Shown here: in pieces, positions 45,429 to 57,400 of the stretch | Layout of the letters: each line of letters starts with the position of its first letter | Numbering within the stretch: the first letter of the stretch is position 1 | Position numbers and translations under genes: made by a program | Source of the DNA: Owenia fusiformis | Lineage: Eukaryota > Annelida > Polychaeta > Sabellida > Oweniidae | Direction of reading: 5' to 3' | Assembly (NCBI GenBank): GCA_903813345.2 | Contig: CAIIXF020000009.1 | Span: forward strand, 30,790,740 to 30,850,739 | Length of the DNA: 60,000 bases | The notes under the pieces: model-generated | Database searches by the model: none | Told to the model about the DNA's origin: nothing | What the model saw: only the letters and a program-made list of their open reading frames with translations

Positions 45429-48400
45429 ATGTGCGGTAAGTAAACATCTTTTGATTATACATTTCAATCAGAAAATCGTTATACGAATATGTTTAGGATA
45501 ATATTATGTTAGTTTAGTTGCGTCTCATACTGACCTTTATCATTTAATTTGCATTTGAAAATGTGGGATAATTTCAGATTTCAAATCTCTTTTGACAACA
45601 CATAGACAATTTGTACAACAACAAATATGAAACTGATGCAATCAAGTTCAAACTAAGATGTCAAATTCATAGTGATGCTTTAAATTATTGTGGGGTCTTT
45701 ATGAAGCTGAAGATCAATATTTTATACAAAATTCGCTGCCTATTTCCATGACCTACATAGTCGACTACAGTCGAATCACAAGGGAGGCAATGTCGTCCAT
45801 GAACTAAAGGTAATTGTTGGACAAATAACTACATATTACTTCCTGCGAAAGCTACAGAATGTGTATTTTTATATAATAGCTTTCCCACTGCGCACTGGAC
45901 AGCTGAATAATAGTGACCTTTAAAACATGAATAAATGTGATCAGCGGCTTACTTAATTTTGGTCTCTAACTGTGTCATTATTATCCATCCGTGCAAGTAT
46001 CGGAGCGCTGAAGTACTTCTTTTTCGATCAAGACTTGTAAATTGATCATCGAGTGAATGTTTTGTAGACCCAATTTCAATATGGCAGTTTGCTAGGTAGT
46101 GAGATTCGCAACGAACGAAATGAATTACATGTATGAAAATGAGATCGGTTCAGACAACGTCCAGAGATTTACGAAAATGTCCGAGCAAAAAATGCCATAT
46201 TGGAATTGGGCAGAAAAATATTCACTCGACTAACAATTACAAGTCTTGATCGAAAAGGAAGTACTTCAATGCTCCAGTACTTGCAAGGATGGATGATACT
46301 GATGACGTAGGGCACAGTTAGAGAACAAAAGTAATCCGCTGATCACATTTATTTGTGTTTTAAACTGGTCACTATTATTCAGCTGTCTATTGCTCCGCGG
46401 GAGAGCCATATAGATTTCAAAATCTAACATGGCTCTCGAAGTGAGTAAACTACATACACTGAGTGTCCAACAATTATTATCTGCATGTGTAAGCAATCAA
46501 AGCTGGATCACAAATGCAAGATTGTATGGAAAATAGGAACGTGTGTATTTAAAACCAATATAACTTTAATTTTATCTATATAGCTTTAACTTTCTTGGAG
46601 CCGTTGGTCACAAGAAATGTCAGATAAGAAATAATGCCCAGAATTCTTGAAATACACATGTACCTGTTCCAAATTTTTGTCTATTATGTTTTTTTTATAA
46701 ATGAAGGCAGTACTAAAAGGCTACAGGTATATTGCTCCGCCTACACCTGATGCAGAGTGCAGACTGAGCCAATTATCATTTTGAATTTGTGATATTTTTC
46801 CAACTTGTGTTGGATCTTCAATTTTATCCAGTACCAAGGCCATGTATATTAATGTAGTTCTGCATGTTCAGAAATACCAATAGATTCCTAATTGGAATCC
46901 TGTGTCACAGGTACATGTACATTTTAACTCATTCCAAAGAAGGTCTACATCTTTTGAGAGCTGACGAATATTCTATAAACATAGTAACACAAAAAATGCG
47001 ACCCACTAATTTTAGAATAAATTTCTCATTAATCAGTGAATTCTTCATGAATTTTTTTGTGTCGATAAAGTGTTCAATGCATAAAATATTGTTGTACTTG
47101 TGTAGCATCAACAACTTTGAGATTTAGAGATATCAAGTTTTCCATTCAGATATGTTCTTATTGTGAAATCGTCAAAAATGTTCAATTTTGTTCAAATTTG
47201 ATGAAATAATTGTTGGGTAATATTAAAATCAGTGATTTGGTATCAAAACATGTCCCCCCAAAAAATGAGATTTCTCTAAATTTCCAAGTTGTTTTTCCTA
47301 TGTTTCATTCACTGAACACTCTTATTTATATAAAAATCATGAAGATTCCTGATTTACTGAGAAAGTTATCCCAAAATTAGTGGGTTGGCATTTTTTGTGT
47401 CACCCTGAATGACAAAGTAGAAAATCCAGTTACTCACATTATTATACTTTTAAAGAGTAGGTCACTGAATTGTCTTAACTTTCATAGATTACAGTAAACT
47501 ATTTACCCTCAACTAATAACATATAAAGGTATATTTGTATATTCTCTTTGTGCAAATTGAAAAATGTAGCACCATGCATGAAATGAGTGATGTGTTCCTG
47601 AAAATAACAAGGGGCTTCAATTAAAACTCCTGAACATATGAAAGTATTACCTTAATAGAAATTATGGAAGTGAATTTGATTCTATTGTGATGCAGATACA
47701 GTTTTTGGTATGATTTGGTGAACCTTTGACTTGGTTTAAATCCATACTTTTACAATATCTTATGATTGTATCAAGTTCCCTGTTAAACTTCCCCATTGTA
47801 TGAAATCATAGCGAAGCAATATATCTTTCAACATGCAAAAATAGCATCTATCAATTATGAATAGGGTATCTTGATTACTTCAGACTGAAATATTTGAAAT
47901 AATCGGTAATCATTTATAATTTTGTTCTGTGCCTGCCATAGTATCTCTCTATTATTCTCCTGTAGGTGAGATGTCACATATTATTATGGGCTAACTGTTA
48001 CATGTGTATGATATGCATTAGCAGCATATTTTTGTTATTTTTGATTTTGTAAATCAATTCAATTTCTTGAACTGCTAGATGGCTCACTGGCTGGCTAGAT
48101 GTTTAATTATAAGACTACAAGATCGATAAAATATTATGTCTATAAGTAGATATTTCAATTTAAATTAATAGGTTTCCCATTATATGCATCTCATTTACAA
48201 AGTCCATATGCAGCCTTGCCTTGTCTGTGTAAAGTTAATCATGGTTATTGTATAGGTATTACTATTTGTTTTCGTTAACAGCTGCTTCGCAATTAAAGAA
48301 TAACATCAGATGTGTTTTTATGATTCATTTTAAGATGAAAGTACAAGAAATTCTATAACTTTTGAGTAAAATTTGATTTGTCTTGTTGGGATTTGTATTG

Positions 48401-51400
48401 TCACAAAGTGATTTAGAGTGGTGACATATTAGTTAATGAAAACACAGAATTAAATCCTGTGCTAGTTATAGTCTCCAACTTCTTGTGTTCGGAGGTTGTT
48501 GTTCAGTAGTTTTTCAGGCAATTGTAACAAATGGCATGTGGTAACATTTTCCATGTTAATGTCTTAAAATTTTACTAATGTTATTATAATTCATTAAAAG
48601 GTATTTATTTGAGGAGGAAGAGTTTGCGATAATAGCAGAAATGTTACAACTGTTTGAAAATGGTTCATACATACAGTTCATGGTTCATACATAACAGTAC
48701 ATGTACATTACATTGGAATTTCTTCGATTCAAGTTATACATTACATACACTAGCTTTCTCGGCTTAAATTGTAAGTAAATTCTGCCATTGAAGAAGTGAG
48801 AATGACCTTAAATCTATTCTAATTTACCAATATTACTCAATATTTTCTCTAGTGTCAATATATAAAATTTATCTTGAAGTTTAATGTCTTTTTGATAGAC
48901 AGTTAATAGTTTACATATATATGTCATATGATAAAAGAGGAATTAAAGCAAAAGTTGTATATTGAAATTATTGAAAATACAGAGGCAGATCTGAAAACTA
49001 TCAAGGGGGGGCCCATATCAAGTCTGAAAAAATGTTTTTGCACATTAGAACCAAAAATTGGGCCAAAATTTAGAAAACTTAAGGCCTCTTTTCTTGATAG
49101 TTTGGCCTAATATTAAAAATGAGACCCAGAAAGACTTAATAATTGGGGCCCATCCACCAGTGGTGACTTATTGCTTGGCGGTTGGTGTTTTGCATCTGTA
49201 ACAAATGACAGATAATCTCTATGTATTTCAGATCTTCCCCATGACAACACATAATCATTCTGTCAGATATTCAGAATAACATACTGACTTATCCTCACTG
49301 AGTAATACAGTGGTCACATATGCTATGAACATATTGTATTTCATTAATAATATTTCAAATTCTTCTCACACCTGTTAATTATGAAATCAATCATATTAAC
49401 ATTTGTCTAAAGGAATGGTGCAGTTATTATTTTGAAAATAATAGTTTCACTTTGTTAATAGTTTTTCTACAAGACCTGATTATTAAGTCTCAGTCACATT
49501 TGCTCTATGGCAGTTGTACAGCGGCAAAAGTTTCACAAAATTTATATAGCAAATATACATGTTCTGCTTATCCCTTTATTTAATGCTGTATTTTTCTCTC
49601 CATTTTAGCAAGCTACTGCCGCTGTATGGTTGCCGGAGATCACACGTGACTGAGGCATTAGTCTCATTTAAATCTATTGTTCCTCACACAATCTATAATA
49701 TTATAATCAATTGGAAGGGAGGTCGGAGGGGGTGCAACATGTCCAAAGGGGCTTGATGCAGGACTATATTTCAAGTGATGTGCACGCTTTAGCTTTCTTT
49801 CAAGCATGCTTATACTTATGTCATTAATTCTTAAATGTTTGCATTTCTTTAAGCTTCTGATTGAATCTATTTATCTTCGGACATAATGCATATTGCTAAT
49901 CTTTGTTGTACATAGAATGTCATAACTCAGTCCTTGTAAAAGCCAGGAAAATCATTAGGTTTTGTCAATCTTGTAACTTAGCTACCTTATACACATACAG
50001 ATCTATATGAACAGTCGGCTTAGACAGAAGACTAAATTAAAAGATCTGTGCTAAGTAGTTAATAGTACTTGTACTGTACCCCATTAACCTTAAAGATGTT
50101 TAAGTTATAAAACCAAACAAAAATAGTAAAACATCGACTTGTACCCATAATTGTAAAGTCTTATTATAGTATAAAAGATATAAAAAATATTTGCGTAAGG
50201 ATACCAAGAGCTCAAGTGGTTGAAATATGTTAAAGAAATATTAGATAATCCTGGAATGTTAAAATTCTTCAGTTCCATTTGTCAAGCACACAAGCATAGA
50301 TGACATGATTATATGAATAAAAGTCGGGAAATTTTAAAAATATAATCTTTAATACAGACCTTTGTATTGTGTTTTATTGCGATTTTTCATACCTATGCAT
50401 TAAAGTCAAATCATGCCTTCTAATTTCGTTGTTCCATAAGAGAAAGTACTTATTGAGAGCCAGAGTACAACAACACTGAAATTAACAAGATTGACTTGAG
50501 ATTTTGTATTAACATTTGTTTAAGGAATATAGATTGTAGAACAGTGGGGTATTTGGTTATCCCAAATGACCATGTCATGAAGGCTACTGCACCAAGATTG
50601 CCTGAAGGTCAATGAGGGTGGAGCAGTCATAGAATGCAGTCATAAGTCTGAAAACTAGATATATTATGTGATAACAAATGAATTGATAATAGAAATAAGA
50701 AAAACAAAAAATATAAAATAAAATAGAGAACAGAATTTTCATGATTATACTAGGAAATCAAGTGATACCAAAAAAAGCTTAAATACTTTTTTACAAGTAG
50801 CAGTTTGTTCTCAATTTCACTGTGTGATGAATGGTTATGCATTCCAATGGGAGGTTTGTACATTTTTTTTACAATATACGTCTATTAATTTGAAATTAAA
50901 TTTTTGGAAAAAAACTTTTTAAGAGTGCAAGGAAAGTGCCAAAATACCTTAACCTACATATCCTTCTAAGGTTAAGAGAAATTATATAACAGGGGTTTCA
51001 CTAGAATTTCTCACAACAGGCTAAATAAATGAAAACAATAAGCAATATTAATGGAAATCATAAAAACACATGGAAAAGTTGAAAAGTCCCTAAAAACAAC
51101 AGCCGATTTTGTGAAAACAACCGATGAAAATCGCCTATTGCCTGCTGCTAATGAAACCCTTGTATAAACACTTTCACTTTCTGCTAATAAGCTTTTTGTA
51201 TTTGAATCAATATTTTTATTGGAAACAAGTTGAGTGATGATTTTGACATTGTTACCCCCTCTACCCCCTACACAGTTTCTTAAAATAAAAAATCCTCCAT
51301 CCCCCATCAAATTACATGTACGGATTGTACGCCCTTCACTTTGACATACCTAATATTTTCAATTTAAAATATACAAATGTCATTCATGTACATTATGAAT

Positions 51401-54400
51401 ATACTTTTCCATATATTATTGCACAATGGTCTCCCAATTTCTTATTTTTGCCGTTCTACTGACGAACTGAAGCAGTGAAATGGACTTTAGGCCTAGAGTC
51501 ATAGCCCAGGCATAGGCCCGTAAAAATGTAAAGAAATAAAGCTTACAGCATGTTCTATTTAAGTGAATTTGACTCGTTATACATGTTCCGGGCCTATGCC
51601 TAGTATAGTCCCGCAGGACGAAGAAGATAGAATGTAAAAATCAAATTGAAAATCAAAATAATCGAACGAAAAAAAATTGAAAAAGTTGAAAATTCGATTT
51701 CGATTCAATTTGATTTTCTGCCATTATAAATGAAATACTGTACTTACCAACATGTTTCTCGGATATATATGTTGTTCTTACTTTATCTTCGCCGAAGATC
51801 GATGTTTATTTATATATAACAATCGAATAATCGACATAATTCAAACTCATCACTACGACACAAAAATATATCACTTTCGAAACCATGTAAACTGCTAAGA
51901 TGACGTCATTTATATCCGGGATTGCTTTGCAAACTCCACACAACAGACTGTCCCAGCTTTTCTCCTGCTTTCTCCCGATGCAATTCATACATTGCTCGGA
52001 GATTACTGTCAAACGTTCCAAGTTTTACAATTTTAGCATGTTTATTACGATCTAATTCCTGCCAGTATCAATGAATAAATCTATTGACCAACAGATTGGA
52101 AAAATGTATTCCAGCGATACCCTCATTTTGACGAAAGAATGGTACAAATATGTCCACTATTTATCGAGATATCGTGTAGAAAAATTGAAGAAAGACATCG
52201 CTTAAGAAATTTCTATTTCTAGACTGAACTGTTCACGCTCGCAAGTGGCATCTCCATCTCCATATATGGGCAAAAAGGTGGAGTTAACAATAAGCAATGC
52301 GGGGATTGACACGATTGACACGAAGAAGTCTCGATGAATCTCGCTTAAACTCCGCCCCTTCTTCGTGAAAAATCACGTGAATTCCGGCTTTTGCTGGGAC
52401 ATATCCGGGCATCTCGGCTTCGAACCCAATCAGAAGTTTCAATTTTGACTGGCGCCGCATACATTATCTCAAGTCTCACCCAATATTTTTATGTATACGT
52501 TAAATAGTTTTATGCCAAAAAAATTCATGGCCAACCCAAGGCATAATTTTAACAGTTTAAAAATCACTCATTGGTGTAACTACTGGGATGTGACCATGAT
52601 CTCTAAGATTTGTGTTTTTTACATTGTTTGCAACTAAGTATGTATTTTTGGATATCACCATGCATTCCCAATTGCAAAATATATTTGAGTCTGAGTGCAT
52701 TGTAGCATTTGGTGACCCCTATACTTACATTTAATACAATCAGTGTTTTTGGCCAACTTCCAAATCAAGGTATTTCAGAGGAAATCACGGTTATATTGAA
52801 TTAAGATCTTTTCAAAGTACATTGTCTTTTAATTGTCAAAATCAAATCTTTTTGATTTTTGATTTTGAAAATCCAAAATAGCCTCTCAAATGTTTGAACT
52901 GTTGAGAATGCTTTCAGATTCATCCACTTAGATTCAGAATTATTTTGTTTGCTTGTTGGGATGTGCTACTATCTCGATTTGCCACTTTCTAATTTCAAAA
53001 TGAGTTTCAAATACATTTAGGAGAATGACAATCATATTTAATCATTATGAATATTGACTTAATATTTATAAATTGATTGATGAAAACTGAAGAGTATTTG
53101 AACCCACTGGAAATGTATTTATTTATTATTGTATTTGGATTACAGAATCTCATTAGTCTGCAGATAAACAAATATATTAACAAAGGGGAAGTGTTCCTTT
53201 AGATGTAGAGTTTAACTGTAGTTACCAAGGCTCGTAGCCAGGATTTGCCAAGGGCGGTTCACTTTTTAAAAAATTCCAGGGGGGTTCACTCTTGACAATT
53301 TTGGTCCAAATTGGCCAAAATCACTTAAAAGTTGCTCAGAATGTTGAAAAACTGCATGATTTTGAAAGAATGTTTGGCCAGATAGGGGGGGGGGGGTTCG
53401 CTCGAACCCATCGAACCCCCCCCCCTCCCCCTTGGCTATGGGCCTGTTACCAATGATATGGTGAGCATAAGTATATAGGACTTGAAAGATGGGGGCCATA
53501 AACCCTAACCTTTAATTTAACTGCAAGAAATCCATCCACTTTAATTTTACAAATGAATGTCATAATAGGATAAAAAACCAATAGAATTTGGGTGTTTTTA
53601 TTTTACATTAAGGATTATGGATGAATCTAAAAAACAGTATTTATTAAGGGTTGTTCACCCTCCTCATTCATGATTGCAGTTTGTACTTTGTACGCCCCTA
53701 AGTCATTATGTTATTATGTTATAATAGGTCAAACAAAGAAATGTGTACCTTGTGATATACTATAGTGACGGAATCTTGATTTACAACCATAAAAGTCTAC
53801 ACCTTTAATGACCTTATATGATTGACATTCGTTGTTTATTATGGTTTACACGTCAATTGACGATCTTCGTGACATCATTTTAAGTAAGGTCGAGATAAGA
53901 CTTATAACAGCACTTTAAATGTAAAATTGTATAATTAAAAGGAATTTACTTGTGAATATGATATGCAATTCAAATTCCAAGAACCTTACAACTAGGATGT
54001 CTATTGAGTCATGAGGGTGTGGCAGTTGAAAACCAAATAGACATTTAAAATTTAAAAGAATGTTTACTACTAGGTTAATGAAAATATCATATTGTCAATA
54101 TTTACACTTTGTATATCGTCATGGTTGTAAACCATGTAGCTATGACGATGTGAAAACTGAAAACTTCATAGACAAATAAAAAAAATTAGATTATAACTAA
54201 GTTGATAAAAATGTCATAGTTTCAATATTTACACTTTAGTATAAGTCACACATTTGTTCAGACCCTCAAAATTCTAGTGCCAATAAGATTTTACAGTGAA
54301 CTTCTAGTGTCTGAAAAAGATTTTGACAGTGGTCTCAATTTAATTCTGGGATATCATTTTTTAAAGTGGTCTTATTTGGCAGTGTTGGTATAGAATTTTG

Positions 54401-57400
54401 ACAATGAACTTCTGGAGAGGTTAAACTGTCTATACTCTGTAACAATACAACTCTTAAACCCATCCTTAAAACAGAAATATTGTTGAACTTTGACTTTTGT
54501 TCTGTTGGATGGTCCAAAAGTCAACAGTTGTACTTTATGTATTTGTATTTTTAGCTGAATTTTATGCAACATTATACGCAGAAGATAAATAATTTGTCTT
54601 TTCTATTTCCTCTATGCAAGGAGATAATCAGAAAACATATTACTGCATACTGTAAATGAGTTAATTGATTAGTTAATTACTCCAAAGGAACTATAATTTG
54701 AAAGTAACTATGTTGAGAGAAGGCAAAAAAGTTTTAGTGCGACTTGTCCAATTGCTCATAAGTGTTGTTTTGATACATTAAGTATTTCAATTCAATGTCA
54801 TTGCTATCCTAACTTAAATATTATTTTTAACTTATCAGAGAGGTTATCTCAAGAAACGAGTCCAAAGACCAGATTGGACATTTATGCACTAAAATGATAA
54901 AAACAAAGTGAACCTGTTTCAAGATGTGTTTTGAGATCTAGTATAGCCTTAACTTGTCAACAGAAACAAAAGCTTAGTAATTAATAACAAATAATTTAAT
55001 TTGAATATATATGTATTCTGTTCGACAATTTCATTTTGCTCAGTAATGCATTGAAATAAGTGCCTTAGACGTGTATTGTGGTAAAATTGAATCAAAACCC
55101 AGTTTCAATGTTCTTGATATTGATATAACATGGTTGTCAAGATTTACTTTGAGCAAATCACCAAACAGGAACAGTAGCTAAATGCTGCACCTTCTCTTTA
55201 TATCCCAGAAAGGCCGAAGGGTACATGCATTCATACTCTGTATTCATCTGATCTTAAGGTGGGCCTAGTTCGATAGAATTTGAGTCTCATGATTGGACTT
55301 CCAAAACATGCAAGCTGTATAATGGTCTAGCTAGAAGTATTAAATATCATACTAAGGGCACAACGGTTTCATATTTACCCAAATAAATAGTTATATAATT
55401 CTGTTGGTGAAAATGTTGGTTTTCAACTGAAATATTCTTAAATAGGGCGAGGGTGATGGAATAATGAAAAATTAACTTTATTTTTAGAGATCTCTCATTT
55501 GGATGTACCATCCCAAAACTTTCTAATGAATCCCATTATTTTTTTCCAAACTATGAACAGTAAAAACCTCTCTAATTCAAACAACGTGTTCAGAATAGAT
55601 GTTTACATTTTAAGGTTTTTGAACATGGAAGTCAATGGCAGATGGAATTGAAAAAGTGTTCACATTGAGAGGTGTTCAGATTGAATAGGTGTTCCGATAT
55701 ACAGGCTGTACTTTACATGTATTGTTATTGTTTCAGGAATCTTTGCTTACTTGAACTTCTTGGTGGAGAGTGACCGAGAGAAGATCATTAAGATCCTTAT
55801 AGATGGCTTGAAGAGACTGGAATACAGGGGATATGACTCTGCAGGTATGTTACAGAATATGGAAAATATCCACTGGTTAATATCAGGAAAAGATAATGAT
55901 TGTTACTTTCTCCTGGCACTGACCAGATATACATATAAGTGTCAACTAAAGGTTGGTACCACAAATCAGTATCAAATATTTTACGAATAATTAGCAGCTA
56001 TTATCACATTATGATGTCATACATAGTTCAAAATATTTCAATTGAATGAAATTGAAATTTCATTTCCCCAGATTTTTTCAATTTTTGTGAAAGTGAACTA
56101 CTACCTTTAAGCTAAATGATATATAGAAAACACACTTCTGAGTTTGCTGAAGAACATGTTTACTTGCAGAACATTGACACCAAAAGTTGACGTCATTCTT
56201 TTAATGTATAATTATGGGCAGTTCACAATTAAACATTGCAGGAAGCATTTTTACAACTATAATTAAGGAAATAGTTTTTGCGTGTCATACTTTGACCTTC
56301 AATGTCAGTTTTAATACTGTATTTCTACTTAATTTGATGCTACTTATTTTGGTGGATTTGCTGTTTTGAACATTTATCGGCTACTTGATTTGGTTCAGAC
56401 TTGCAATATTACAATGTACTAATGGTACTTTATTACATGGTACTAAGATTACTGGGGAATTTGGTGGATCCGCAAAATTAAAATGGCTGCGAAATGAAGT
56501 AGAAGTACAGTAGATATAAAAACATTAAAGACTTGATAGACTTGCAACTACCCTTCACAGCAGTATCTTTTCATTTTCATGTGCTAGTTGAATGATTGTA
56601 TTAAAAGTAGTACTACATCATTTGTAGCTTTAAAGGCCCTGTGTAAAGTTTGAAAATATAGTCCGATCATTCAAATATTACTTTTCATGACTTGAAAAAC
56701 TAAGAAAATATGACTTGAAATTATGACTTTTGAAATGAACGTTTTTCATGTTGTAATTTTTAAATATTTGGAACTCCCTCCATTTTAGAAACAAAAGTTT
56801 AGATTTTCAGATCATAAATTTCTTAGCGTAGAGTTAATTTCTTGCTTATTTTTAAATTAGGATTATGTGAGGTAGTGTGTTAGCATTGCTGTTAATAATT
56901 GCTTAAACAAAGTACGTAACTTGACAACTAAACACAATTTTTTAAACAAAGTATCTTCAAAGTCAACTTTTTGAAATTCAATTGAAAGTTTCACGTAGCA
57001 CATTTCAATAACATTTGGTAATAAAAGCCAAAGTGGTTTTAACTTTATATGGGGCCTTTAAGGTTACTTACCTTTCTTTGTATACTTTGACGCCATCAGA
57101 TTTGAAACCTCACAGAGCATAATCAAAGCCCATGATTAAACAGTAACCTTATCAACTTAGCCTGACTATTTGAATTCCTTTTTTATTTTTATTTTGATGT
57201 TTTTCATATAGTATTCAAGTTCAATTAAATAGGATCTTACAATCAAGTCAAAGAAATTGGCAAGCAAGGCTTTGCTTCAACTCAAAGAATAACATACCTT
57301 ACAGAGCAAGGATTTAATTCAATTCAAACAATAAAATATTTTACAGAGAAAGGCTTAGATTCAACTCAAACAATAAAATATCTTACAGAGCAAGGCTTGA

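Noticed and set aside
55751-55990. 79-codon frame as a full protein
   Set aside because: Only 55737-55844 is exon (GFPT exon 2). The remainder reads into intron past the GTATGT donor.
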